DNA of 64,000 bases from Demequina lignilytica (GTDB lineage Bacteria > Actinomycetota > Actinomycetes > Actinomycetales > Demequinaceae), in contig NZ_JAUHPX010000002.1 of the NCBI RefSeq assembly GCF_030418305.1, positions 248,001 through 312,000 of the forward strand, in the 5' to 3' direction. The position numbers and the translations under genes are program-made. The notes beneath the pieces are model-generated. The model worked only from the letters and a program-made list of their open reading frames with translations, was not told where the DNA came from and ran no database searches. Shown in pieces: positions 23,912 through 32,249 of the stretch (positions are counted from its first letter, which is position 1; every line of letters starts with the position of its first letter).

Positions 23912-26900
23912 AGGCGCTGCGCCTCGAGATCGAGGGATTCGGACCGTACCTCGCACGCCAGACGGTCGATTTCCGCGCGTTCGACGCGGAGGGGCTGTTC
24001 GTCATCTCCGGCAAGACCGGCGCCGGCAAGTCGACCATCCTCGACGCGATCACCTTCGCCCTCTACGGCGACGTGCCGCGCTACACCGGCACGGAGAAGT
24101 CCATCCGCAGCCACTTCTGCGGCGAGGAGGACCCGACCGAGGTGGTGCTCGATTTCGAGGTCGGCACCGAGACGTATCGGATCCGCCGCAGCCCCGACTA
24201 CGAGCGGGTCAAGCAGCGCGGCGAGGGCACCACGGTGCAGCCTGCGGAGGCGCAGCTGTGGGTCCGTCGCGGCGACGACTGGGAGGCGCTCGCGATGAAG
24301 CCGCGCGAGGCCGGCCAGGAGATCGCGCGCATCATGCAGCTCACGCCGGAGCAGTTCCTCCAGGTGATCCTGCTCGCGCAGGGACGGTTCGCGGAGTTCC
24401 TGCAGGCCGGCACGGACAGCCGGCTGCGGCTGCTGCGGTCGCTGTTCGGCACGCAGCGGTTCGAGGAGCTGACCGCGCACCTGCGGGACATCGCGCGGCA
24501 GCGGGCGCGGGCGCTCGAGGCGGCCGACGCGGAGCTCGAGGTGCTGGTCTCGGGCGCGGTGGCGGTGGCGGCCGCGGCGTCGCCTGAGGAGATCGCCGCG
24601 CCGGCACCGGCGGAGCGCGAGGCGTGGTTCGCCGCGACCGTCGAGTCGCTCACGGGCCTGGCCGCGCGGCTCGCGGGGGCGGCGACGTCCGCCGCGGAGG
24701 GGGCAGACGCGGCCAAGTCGACGCTGACGGAGGCGCGCGGGGTCGAGGCGCAGCGACGCCGCCTCACGGACGCACGGGACAAGGTCGGGGCGCTCGAGGC
24801 GCGGTCCGAGGTGCACGCGGAGGACCGGTCCCGGCTGGATCGCGCACGCCGGGCGGCGCCGGTGTCCTCCGCGATGGAGGCGTCGCAGGGCGCCGAGGCA
24901 CGGCTCGCGTCGGCGACGGAGCGTCGGGACGCGGCGCTGGTGTCGCTGCGGTCGGCGGAGGTGGCGGGCCTGGCGTGGCCCGCGGCGTCGGGCGATCTTT
25001 CGCAGGCGTCAGTCGAGGCCCTGCGGGCGCGGACGTCCGAGCTCGCGTCGGAGCGCGGCTCGCTCGCGGAGGCGCTGGAGGCCGAGGGCAGGCTCGCGTC
25101 GCTGGAGCAGGCGCGCGAGCAGGCCGAAGGCGGCCTGGAGGCGGCGCAGGAGGCACGGTCGCATGCCCAGGAGCAGCTGGCGGCGCTGCCGGCGCGGGAG
25201 CAGGCGCTGCGCACCGAGCTCGACGGGGCCACCGCGGCGGCAGCCAGGCTCGCGGACCTCGAGGATGCGGTCGCGCGCGAGGAGAAGGCGGCGACGGCGC
25301 ACGAGCGCATCGACGCCGCCCAGGCGACGCTGCAGGCGGCGCGGGAGCAGGAGGCGACGGCCTCGGCGCGGCGGCTCGGGGCGGTCGACCGGCACGACGC
25401 GCTCCTGCGGCTGCGGCTCAAGTCGCAGGCCGCCGTGCTGGCGGGGGCGCTCGAGGAGGGCAAGCCGTGCGCGGTGTGCGGCTCGACGTCGCACCCCTAC
25501 CCGGCGCAGCCCACGGACGCGCACGTCACGGACGAGGCGGTCGAGGAGGCACGGGCCTTCGCGGACCGGATCGTCAAGGAGTTCGAGGAGTTCCAGGACA
25601 GGGCCGCGGCGGCGGCCACGGCGCTCGAGGTCGCGCAGGCGGAGGCCGGCGGACGGTCGCGCGAGGAGGTCACGGCGGCGCTCACGGCCGCGGTCGAGGC
25701 GCGCGACGGGGCCAAGGCCGCGGCGGGTCGCAAGTCGGCGCTGGAGTCCGAGCTCGAGGCGCTCGGCGCGGAGCGGGAGCGGCTGGGCCGGTTGATCGAG
25801 GAGCGCGGCGCGGCGGTCGAGGCCGCCCAGGCGCGGGCCACCCAGGCGGCCGCGGCGGTGGCGGCGGCGGGCGAGACGATCGCGCGCGGGCGGGGCGAGC
25901 ACGCGTCGGTCGCGGCGCGGGCGGCCGCGCTGGAGTCGGCGCGCGGCCTGGTCGACGCCGTGGCCGGGGCGTCGGAGGCGCTCGGTTCGTCGCGCGCGTC
26001 CGCCGAGGAGGCGCGCGGGGCGGTGGAACGGGCGGCCGCGGCGACGGGGCTGGGCGACCTCGAGGCGGTGCGGGCGGCGCTGCTCCCCCGACCCGAGATG
26101 GACGCGCTCGCGGCGCGCATCGAGCAGCACGAGGCGGACCTCAGCGGGGCGCGTGCCGTGGTCGCGGAGCTCGAGTCGGTGCCGTTGCCGGAGGAGGTCG
26201 CGGACCTGGTCGCGCTCGAGGCGGCCGCCGCGGAGGCGGACGCGGGCGCGAAGGAGGCGGCCCGCGCATCGTCCGACGCCGCGTCGGCGGTGGGCCAGTT
26301 CACCCGGCTCGCGGAGAACCACGCGGTGAAGGCGGCGTCCACGGCGGAGGCGCGCGAGCGGCACCAGGCGGTCGACACCCTCGCCAACACCCTCGAGGGC
26401 AAGGAGCCCAACGAGCGGCGGATGCGGCTCGAGAGCTTCGTGCTCGCGGCGCGGCTGGAGGAGATCGTGGCGGCGGCGAACGCTCGGCTCACCACCATGT
26501 CGAGCGGCCAGTACCTGCTCGAGTACGACGACAGCGCGCAGTTCCGGAACAAGCAGACCGGCCTCGAGCTCACCATCGCGGACGCGCACACGGGCCGGTC
26601 GCGGTCGACGCGGTCGTTGTCGGGCGGCGAGACGTTCCTCGCCTCGCTCGCGCTGGCGCTCGGGCTCGCGGAGACGGTGACGTCGGCGGCGGGCGGCATC
26701 CAGCTCGACACGATCTTCATCGACGAGGGCTTCGGCTCGCTCGACGAGGACACCCTCGAGGTCGCCATGTCGACGCTCGACGACCTGCGTGACGCGGGCC
26801 GCACGGTCGGCCTCATCTCCCACGTGGAGACCATGAAGGAGGCCATCCCGGCAAAGCTCGAGGTGGTCAAGTCGGGCGACGGATCCAGCTCGGTGGCGGT

Positions 26901-26919
26901 GGTGCTCGGCGACGGGTGA
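23908..26919 (+). CDS. sbcC: Exonuclease SbcCD subunit C (Rad50-like ATPase)
   Basis: A 1003-residue SMC-like ATPase. The N-terminal half-site has the Walker A GKTGAGKSTILDAITFALYG (around residues 34-53) and Q-loop LLAQGRFAEFLQAG. Long Ala/Glu/Arg coiled coils follow on both sides of the zinc hook PCAVCG (Cys 521 and 524). The C-terminal half carries the signature RSLSGGETFLASLALALGLAE and Walker B DTIFIDEGFGSLDEDTLEVAMSTLDDL. It drives the SbcD nuclease and tethers DNA ends. All key motifs are present. The coiled-coil region explains the very high GC and the long false frames on other strands. Confidence 0.95.
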   Translation: MKALRLEIEGFGPYLARQTVDFRAFDAEGLFVISGKTGAGKSTILDAITFALYGDVPRYTGTEKSIRSHFCGEEDPTEVVLDFEVGTETYRIRRSPDYERVKQRGEGTTVQPAEAQLWVRRGDDWEALAMKPREAGQEIARIMQLTPEQFLQVILLAQGRFAEFLQAGTDSRLRLLRSLFGTQRFEELTAHLRDIARQRARALEAADAELEVLVSGAVAVAAAASPEEIAAPAPAEREAWFAATVESLTGLAARLAGAATSAAEGADAAKSTLTEARGVEAQRRRLTDARDKVGALEARSEVHAEDRSRLDRARRAAPVSSAMEASQGAEARLASATERRDAALVSLRSAEVAGLAWPAASGDLSQASVEALRARTSELASERGSLAEALEAEGRLASLEQAREQAEGGLEAAQEARSHAQEQLAALPAREQALRTELDGATAAAARLADLEDAVAREEKAATAHERIDAAQATLQAAREQEATASARRLGAVDRHDALLRLRLKSQAAVLAGALEEGKPCAVCGSTSHPYPAQPTDAHVTDEAVEEARAFADRIVKEFEEFQDRAAAAATALEVAQAEAGGRSREEVTAALTAAVEARDGAKAAAGRKSALESELEALGAERERLGRLIEERGAAVEAAQARATQAAAAVAAAGETIARGRGEHASVAARAAALESARGLVDAVAGASEALGSSRASAEEARGAVERAAAATGLGDLEAVRAALLPRPEMDALAARIEQHEADLSGARAVVAELESVPLPEEVADLVALEAAAAEADAGAKEAARASSDAASAVGQFTRLAENHAVKAASTAEARERHQAVDTLANTLEGKEPNERRMRLESFVLAARLEEIVAAANARLTTMSSGQYLLEYDDSAQFRNKQTGLELTIADAHTGRSRSTRSLSGGETFLASLALALGLAETVTSAAGGIQLDTIFIDEGFGSLDEDTLEVAMSTLDDLRDAGRTVGLISHVETMKEAIPAKLEVVKSGDGSSSVAVVLGDG

Positions 26920-27093
26920 GGATGCCCGCGCCCGGCCCGGTTGGCCCTGCCCACCGCAGCCCCGGCGCGCCTCGCCCCGCCCTGCCGCCGGAGAGGCCTC
27001 GGCGTAGCCTGGAGATGAACACAGGACGCTGAACGATGCCCGTTCGCCCGTGCACCCGGACACCTCCGGAGGGGCAGTGGACGGAGGTGCGTC

Positions 27094-27714
27094 ATGTCTG
27101 CGCGCACGGTGGCGGCGTGGGCCGCCATGGCCGTGATCGGGGCGGCAGGAGCGGCGGGATGCAGCACGGTCGCCGACGAGCTCGAGAGCGATCTCGCCGC
27201 GATGACGAGCGAACGGGATGCGCTGGCGAGCCAGGTCGAGCAGCTGCAGGCCGAGCATGCGGCGGCCGCGGCGCGATACGACGCCGCTGACGCGACTCGG
27301 GCCGGCTTCGAGTCGACGCTTGACGACGACTCCCGGTACGCGGACCCGGAGGCCATGATCGAGGACCTGTCGACGTACTGGACCGCGACGGCGATCCTCG
27401 ACGACATCTACATCGGCCCCCAGCCGATCGCCGACGGACTCATGTACGACCTCTTCGAGACGGGCGGATCCCAGCTCGACCTCCGGCAGAGCTGGATCGA
27501 TCCCGATGGCTCCACGAGCGGGGCGGTCTGGCTGTGGCACGGCCGCAACATCTTCGACAACCCGTTCGAGCTGGTGATGGTGACGGTCACGACGTACGAC
27601 GACGAGGGCCTGATCACGGACTTCTACCGGTCGTACCCCTACGACCAGGACTTCTTCCACGAGGCCCTGCGCGGCGAGGGTACGCCGACCGACGCCACCG
27701 GCACGGCCTGGTAG
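27094..27714 (+). CDS. Lipoprotein with coiled-coil stalk and NTF2/SnoaL-like domain
   Basis: A 206-residue lipoprotein: lipobox GAAGC (about residue 23), a coiled-coil stalk ADELESDLAAMTSERDALASQVEQLQAEHAAAAARYDAAD (residues 26-68), and a C-terminal alpha/beta domain. The latter has WTATAILDDIYIGPQPIADGL, FELVMVTVTTYDDEGLITDFYRSY, the pattern of NTF2-like/SnoaL-like domains with a curved sheet and a final variable helix. The fold assignment is inference from pattern. GGAGGTGC stands before ATG 27094. It is followed by a strong terminator hairpin, so it is transcribed alone. Confidence 0.65.
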   Translation: MSARTVAAWAAMAVIGAAGAAGCSTVADELESDLAAMTSERDALASQVEQLQAEHAAAAARYDAADATRAGFESTLDDDSRYADPEAMIEDLSTYWTATAILDDIYIGPQPIADGLMYDLFETGGSQLDLRQSWIDPDGSTSGAVWLWHGRNIFDNPFELVMVTVTTYDDEGLITDFYRSYPYDQDFFHEALRGEGTPTDATGTAW

Positions 27715-27730
27715 CCGAGACCCGAGGGCG

Positions 27731-27775
27731 GTCCGCGGGCCGCGGCCCGTGGCCCGTGGCCCGCGGCCCGCGGAC
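27731..27775 (+). terminator. Strong GC-rich terminator hairpin with internal 7-nt repeats
   Basis: Perfect 15-base arms (27731-27745 and 27761-27775) surround a 15-nt loop built of GGCCCGT units, 17 bases after the lipoprotein stop. There is no T-run, as is common in actinobacterial terminators. Confidence 0.6.
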
Positions 27776-27873
27776 GAGCCGCGGCGCCGCCCTCGCTCAC
27801 CCTGCACGACCGCGCCCGTGATGCGACCCTGGAGAGACGCGGGCAGCCGCGCCCGCGGCAAGGAGTCCCCACC

Positions 27874-28980
27874 ATGTCGCTCGACGTTCCCTCACCGCAC
27901 GCCTCCGCTCCCGCCGATGCCTGGGCCGAGCATGTGTTCTCGGCAGCGCTCGGCGCGATCGACATCCTCGCGATCCACCTGGGCGACCGACTGGGCTGGT
28001 ACCGCGCCCTCGCCTCGGACGGGCCGCTCACCGCGGACGACCTCGCCCGGCTCACCGGCACCCATCCGCGCTACGCCCGCGAGTGGCTGGAGCAGCAGGC
28101 GACCTCGGGACTGATCGTCGCGATCGACGACGGGCCGATGCGCTTCGCCCTTCCCGCCGGTGCCGCCGAGGCGCTCACCGACACCCGCTCGCTCGCGTAC
28201 ATCGCGCCGCTCGCACGGATGCTCGCGGGGGCGGCCGCGCAGATGCCGGCGTTGCTCGACGCCTACCGGACGGGCCGCGGGGTGAGCTGGGAGCAGCTGG
28301 GCGACGATGCACGCTGGTCCCAGGCCGACATGAACCGCCCCTGGTTCGAGCAGATGCTCGGCGAGGCGATCGAGGGGGTGCCCGAGATCCACGACGTGCT
28401 CGAGCGGGAGGACGCGCGGATCGTCGACGTGGCGTGTGGGGCGGGGTGGTCGACGATCGCCCTCGCGCACGCCTACCCGGGGGCGACGATCGTCGGGGTC
28501 GACATCGACGCCCCGTCGATCGAGATGGCCCGGGTCAACGCGGCCGAGGCGGGGGTGGCGGGCCGGGTGGAGTTCGTCGCGATGGATTCGGCGGAGCTCA
28601 CCGAGAACTACCGTGCCTCTTTCGACGGCGCCTTCATCTTCGAGGCGCTGCACGACATGCCCCGGCCCGTGGAGGTGCTCGACGCGATCCGCGCGTGCGT
28701 GAAGTCGGACGGCGTGGTCGTGGTCATGGACGAAGGGGTCGGCGACGCCCCTGTGTCCGTCGGCGACGAGGTCGAGAGGCTCATGTACGGCTTCAGCCTC
28801 TTCGTGTGCCTGCCGGACGGGATGTCGTCGCAGCCGTCGGCGGGGACGGGGACGGTGATGCGACCCTCCGTGCTCGCGAGCTACGCGCGGGAGGCGGGAT
28901 TCTCGAGCGTCTCGGTGCTGCCGATCGACGGCTTTTCGTTCTTCCGTTTCTACCGGCTGCACCTGCGCGACGCCGCGTAG
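27874..28980 (+). CDS. SAM-dependent methyltransferase with winged-helix N-terminus
   Basis: A 368-residue protein. Residues about 15-95 form a winged-helix/dimerisation region (IDILAIHLGDRLGWYRALASDGPLTADDLARLTGTHPRYAREWLEQQATSGLI), as in O-methyltransferase-like and Rv2258c-like proteins. The class I methyltransferase fold follows: motif I IVDVACGAGWSTIALAHAYPGATIVGVDIDAPSIEMAR, motif II-like FDGAFIFEALHDMPRPVEVLDAIR. It should transfer a methyl group from SAM to a small molecule; substrate unknown. AAGGAGTCC precedes ATG 27874. It stands alone and ends at a hairpin shared with the convergent HNH gene. Confidence 0.82.
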   Translation: MSLDVPSPHASAPADAWAEHVFSAALGAIDILAIHLGDRLGWYRALASDGPLTADDLARLTGTHPRYAREWLEQQATSGLIVAIDDGPMRFALPAGAAEALTDTRSLAYIAPLARMLAGAAAQMPALLDAYRTGRGVSWEQLGDDARWSQADMNRPWFEQMLGEAIEGVPEIHDVLEREDARIVDVACGAGWSTIALAHAYPGATIVGVDIDAPSIEMARVNAAEAGVAGRVEFVAMDSAELTENYRASFDGAFIFEALHDMPRPVEVLDAIRACVKSDGVVVVMDEGVGDAPVSVGDEVERLMYGFSLFVCLPDGMSSQPSAGTGTVMRPSVLASYAREAGFSSVSVLPIDGFSFFRFYRLHLRDAA

Positions 28981-29025
28981 CCCCCCGCACCCTCGCCTTC
29001 GTCCCGCGCTGGCCTATCCGTGCTG

Positions 29026-29047
29026 GCCGCACGCATGCCTGTGCGGC
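29026..29047. terminator. Bidirectional terminator hairpin
   Basis: GCCGCAC (29026-29032) and GTGCGGC (29041-29047) pair around an 8-nt loop, midway between the convergent methyltransferase and HNH genes. Confidence 0.4.
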
Positions 29048-29080
29048 GCTCACCCGGGGGGCGGCGCCGTCGGGGCGGGG

Positions 29081-30772
29081 TCATTGGTCGGGGGGTCGGG
29101 GCGGCTTGGTGGGCTCGGCGGGCTCGGTGGGCTCGGCGGGCTCGGTGGGGTGGGTGGGCTGGGTGGGGTGGGTGGGGTGGGTGGGCTGTGGCGTGTGGCT
29201 GCGGGGCGCGTGGAAGCGTGCGCGGCCGCCGAGCCTGGGGGTGCGGGTGGGGTCGATGGTGGCGGGCGGGGTGAAGTGGACGGAGGTGGGGGTGGCGTGG
29301 ATGTCCCAGTGTTGGGTGTGGATGGTGTGGTGGCAGTGGCGGCAGAGCAGGATGCCGTTGGCGAGGTCGGTCGGGCCGGTGTCGCGTCCCCACCAGCGGA
29401 TGTGGTGGACCTCGGTCCAGGCCGGCGGTGCTCCGCAGAACGCGCAGCCGCCGTCGCGTTCGGTCAGGGCGAGGCGTTGGGCTTTGGTGAACAGGCGCCG
29501 GGCCCTGCCCCAGTCGAGGACCTCGCCGTGGGTGCCGAGGACGGCGGGGATGATGTCCGCGTCGGCGGCCATGCGGCGCAGCGTCGCGGGATCCAGCGGT
29601 ATGGGGGATCCGTCGAGGTCGGCGTGTCCGACCCGGTCGCGTAGGGAGGCTTCGTCGATGCGGACGACCATGGTCACCGACGCGAGCGGCAGGTCCGTCG
29701 CGGTGCAGGCCAGGCCGTGGCGGGCCAGACGGGCGAGGGCGTCGGCGCGCATCTGGTCGGTGGTGCGGGTGTCGGCTCCGATGGCGTCTTGGCTGCGGCG
29801 CATGTCGTCGCCGACGAGGGCGTCGAGTGCGGTGCGGATCGGTGCGGCGGTCTCGGGGTCGAGCTGTCCGGTGATGACGGTCATGCCGGCACGGTTGTCG
29901 TAGATCCGCAGCATGCGGGAGGTGCGCATGCGGGTCAGCTCGCGTTCGTGGCCGTCGGGGTCGAGGCGTGCACGCCACTGGCGGATGATCCGGGCCAGGC
30001 GGTCTGCGGCCAACCCGTGGGCCTTGCCCACCAGGACCTCCTCGGCATCGGACAGGACCTGCGGGTCCACGACCCCGTCGAGCGCGTCGAGCATCACGGT
30101 GATCTGCGAGGCCGCCTCAACCGACAGGTCCCCTGCCGCCAGTGCCGCCGCCACATACGGATGCCGCGGCGGCGGCGGCGTGGGGTTCGGTGTCGGGTTG
30201 GGGGTCGACTCGTCAGGGTCAGGCTCACCGTCGCCATCAGGGTCACCACCACCATCAGGGTCGGGGTCGCCATCAGGGTCGGGGTTGGGGGCGCCGTCGG
30301 GGTCGGGGTTGGGGGCGCCGTCGGGGTCGGGGTTGGGGGCGCCGTCGGGGTGGGGGTTGGGGGTGTCGGTGTCACCGTTGTCGAGCTCGTCGATTGCGGC
30401 GGCGTTCTCGGCGTCCTCGAGGAGGCGACCGACGCCAAGGAGCCGGAACGCCTCAGCGCGGGTCGACCCGCGTCGGGCGGCCATCAGGTCTGCCGTGGAG
30501 CGGTGTCCGCACCTGCGTGCGAGCCCTCCTGCGGGGGCGTCCTCGGAGCGGCGCTCGATGCCGCGGCCCAGGCGTGCCACGACCAGGTCGACCTCCCGAC
30601 CTACCGTGCTCGCCTCGTCGAACTGAGCCAGGAGCGCGTCCGCCTGGCAGTCATCAGCCAGCGCGGCGAGCTCCCGCATCTGCGTCAGCGCCGCCGACGC
30701 CCGCGCGCAGGCCGCCGCGAACTCCCCCGAGGTGTCCCCCGGGAGCTCGTCGAACAGTCCGGCCGTGTCCAT
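29081..30772 (-). CDS. DUF222 / HNH endonuclease-signature protein with two repeat tracts
   Basis: A 563-residue protein of the actinobacterial DUF222-HNH family. The N-terminal helical DUF222 part (residues 1-110) is followed by an acidic tract around residues 137-205 made of DPDGAPNP units, then the rest of DUF222, then an HNH module: CAFCGAPPAWTEVHHIRWWGRDTGPTDLANGILLCRHCHHTIH. The C-terminus is a Pro/Thr/His/Glu tail of THPTEPAEP-type units (about residues 525-560). Such genes occur in many near-identical copies in actinobacterial genomes; their role is not settled, possibly a nuclease of a mobile or defence nature. Both repeat tracts are visible as DNA repeats and probably vary in length between strains. 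Confidence 0.85.
   Translation of the reverse strand: MDTAGLFDELPGDTSGEFAAACARASAALTQMRELAALADDCQADALLAQFDEASTVGREVDLVVARLGRGIERRSEDAPAGGLARRCGHRSTADLMAARRGSTRAEAFRLLGVGRLLEDAENAAAIDELDNGDTDTPNPHPDGAPNPDPDGAPNPDPDGAPNPDPDGDPDPDGGGDPDGDGEPDPDESTPNPTPNPTPPPPRHPYVAAALAAGDLSVEAASQITVMLDALDGVVDPQVLSDAEEVLVGKAHGLAADRLARIIRQWRARLDPDGHERELTRMRTSRMLRIYDNRAGMTVITGQLDPETAAPIRTALDALVGDDMRRSQDAIGADTRTTDQMRADALARLARHGLACTATDLPLASVTMVVRIDEASLRDRVGHADLDGSPIPLDPATLRRMAADADIIPAVLGTHGEVLDWGRARRLFTKAQRLALTERDGGCAFCGAPPAWTEVHHIRWWGRDTGPTDLANGILLCRHCHHTIHTQHWDIHATPTSVHFTPPATIDPTRTPRLGGRARFHAPRSHTPQPTHPTHPTQPTHPTEPAEPTEPAEPTKPPRPPDQ
29099..29192. repeat. Tandem GGGCTCGGT/GGGTGGGT repeats inside the HNH gene 3' end
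   Basis: Short 6-9-base units (GGGCTCGGC, GGGCTCGGT, GGGTGGGT) are repeated more than ten times. On the coding strand they encode the Pro/Thr/Glu/His tail. Confidence 0.7.
30270..30367. repeat. 24-bp tandem repeat inside the HNH gene
   Basis: About four nearly identical 24-base units, each containing GGCGCCGTCGGGGTCGGG, encode the DPDGAPNP acidic repeat. Slippage here would change length in whole units of eight residues without shifting the frame. Confidence 0.75.
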
Positions 30773-30999
30773 GACCCCATCACACCAGAGCCCTCTGACA
30801 TCGGGATCCGATCATCCACCCTGGTAGACATGTGAATTCGGGCCCGCCCACCTCAGCCTGTGGACGTCAGTCGGAACGGGGAGCGCCTTCGACTCGCGGC
30901 GTGGCCGCGCGGCCGGAAGGCGCGGAATCCAAGCACTCCTCGCCGTGTGCCCACCTCCAGCCCTACCGGCCCGATAGCGTGGACCCGAGGAGGCCGACG

Positions 31000-31464
31000 A
31001 TGTCCCACCCCGAGGTGCCGGAGGCGCCGCACACGGGCGCACCACCCACGGGCGCACCACATGAAGGCGCACCACATGAAGGCGCACCGCCCACGGGCGC
31101 CCCGCGCCCGGCGACCGCGCCCGCTCCGCGCCTCGCCGGCTCCCACGCCCGCCGTCAGCTGAGCCTCGCCTACTCGATCAACATGGCCTACTTCCTGTGG
31201 TTCTGGGTCGCGCTCGCGCTGGGCTACTGGGTGTTCTCGTGGTTCGGCAGGGTCCCGGGCGAGGACACCCTGCGCGAGGCCGGCCCGCTCGGCTGGGTGG
31301 CGATCCTGGCGGGCGGGATGGTGCTGGGCGCGCCGAGCTGGATCGGCATGCGCTACGCCCGCCGCGCAAGGCGCGCCGGCGTCGGCGTCCGTGCCACGCG
31401 CGCGCTCGCCTTCAACATCGCCCTCGCCGGCGCGGCGATCCTCATCATCGGCCTCGGTTCGTAG
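31000..31464 (+). CDS. Small membrane protein with Pro/His/Gly-Ala repeat N-terminus
   Basis: A 154-residue protein. Residues about 8-40 are short repeats (HTGAP, PTGAP, HEGAP, HEGAP, PTGAP) encoded by tandem 15-base units. Then come three membrane segments (MAYFLWFWVALALGYWVFSWF, LGWVAILAGGMVLGAPSWIGM, ALAFNIALAGAAILIIGLGS). GAGGAGG lies 7 nt before ATG 31000, which makes this start clear although the frame is open further upstream. Function is unknown. The 227-base gap before it holds divergent promoters for this gene and the HNH gene; nothing else is seen there. Confidence 0.65.
   Translation: MSHPEVPEAPHTGAPPTGAPHEGAPHEGAPPTGAPRPATAPAPRLAGSHARRQLSLAYSINMAYFLWFWVALALGYWVFSWFGRVPGEDTLREAGPLGWVAILAGGMVLGAPSWIGMRYARRARRAGVGVRATRALAFNIALAGAAILIIGLGS
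31030..31096. repeat. 15-bp tandem repeats in the small membrane protein gene
   Basis: Units of the form GGCGCACCACATGAA and GGCGCACCACCCACG alternate about four times and encode TGAP/EGAP repeats. Confidence 0.7.
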
Positions 31465-31494
31465 GCCGGCGCTGGGTCGCCGCGGAGCGGCCGC

Positions 31495-32208
31495 TCACCC
31501 CAGCGTGTCGAGGTCCCCGTCCAGCACGTGCACCTGCCGCGCCACGGCGGCCCGCGCGAGCGCCCGCGCCCGCGAGCGACGCCACGCCAGCCCGACCGCC
31601 ACCACCGCGCCCGTCAGCGCTCCCTCGAGCAGCGCCCACAGCAGGTGATGCGGGATCAGCACCTCGAGCGCCGCGCCGGACACCGCCACCGCGGCACCGC
31701 CCATGGCGAGGACCCCGACCAGCACCACCGACGAGGCGAGAACGCTCGCCCCTGCCGCCAGCGCCGCGGCACCGACGCGCCAGGCATCGGAGATCGACCC
31801 CACAGACCCGGTCCCGGCCACCAGCCGCAGCACGCCGCGATAGACGGCCCACCCGACCAGCACACCGACCACGCCCATCACGACCACGTTCGCGCCCAGC
31901 GCCAGGACTCCCCCGTCAGCGAGCACCAGCGCCTCCAGCGCCAGCACCGCCGCCATCACCACCAGCCCCAGCCACGGCCCCAGCGCGATCGCGAGCAGCG
32001 CCCCGCCCACCAGGTGGGCGGTGTGCGCACCGTACACCGGCACGTCCACCAGATGCGCGGCCAGGACGGCGCCAGCCCCGACCAGCGCCGACGCGACCCG
32101 CGGGCTCCCACGCCGCAGGCTCCAGCCGGCGGCGCCGACCGCCCCCACCGCCGCGACCCCCGTCACCGTCAAAGCCACGGGATCGAGCACTCCATCAGGG
32201 ATATGCAT
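31495..32208 (-). CDS. CbiM-like energy-coupling (nickel/cobalt) permease
   Basis: A 237-residue membrane protein starting MHIPDGVLDP, the classic CbiM/NikM N-terminus (PF01891). In CbiM/NikM the N-terminal residues, including His2, help bind Ni2+ or Co2+. Further support is HLVDVPVYGAHTAHLVGGALLAIALGPWLG. Later helices are Gly/Ala-rich and a basic tail follows. It is the last gene of the hydrogenase operon, 41 bases after DUF6390, with GAGAGGGGGC before its start. The context points to nickel supply for the [NiFe] site. No CbiN/Q/O partners follow, so it would need ATPase and coupling subunits from elsewhere. Confidence 0.8.
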   Translation of the reverse strand: MHIPDGVLDPVALTVTGVAAVGAVGAAGWSLRRGSPRVASALVGAGAVLAAHLVDVPVYGAHTAHLVGGALLAIALGPWLGLVVMAAVLALEALVLADGGVLALGANVVVMGVVGVLVGWAVYRGVLRLVAGTGSVGSISDAWRVGAAALAAGASVLASSVVLVGVLAMGGAAVAVSGAALEVLIPHHLLWALLEGALTGAVVAVGLAWRRSRARALARAAVARQVHVLDGDLDTLG

Positions 32209-32249
32209 GATCGCCCCCTCTCACCGAACCACCGAAACACCGAACAACC

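Noticed and set aside
25009-27861. Minus-strand 950-codon open frame over sbcC
   Set aside because: It is an antisense shadow of the high-GC coiled-coil coding sequence, composed mainly of Arg, Leu and Gly with no domains.
28261-28330. GCGACGATGCA and similar near-matches (28,300; 33,820; 34,927; 37,147; 42,970; 63,521) as further copies of the 10-mer
   Set aside because: Each has one or more mismatches, so they were left out of the exact count, although some may be decayed copies.
30270-30367. Regular repeats that could be a CRISPR array
   Set aside because: They are contiguous tandem coding repeats without spacers, and no cas genes are present.
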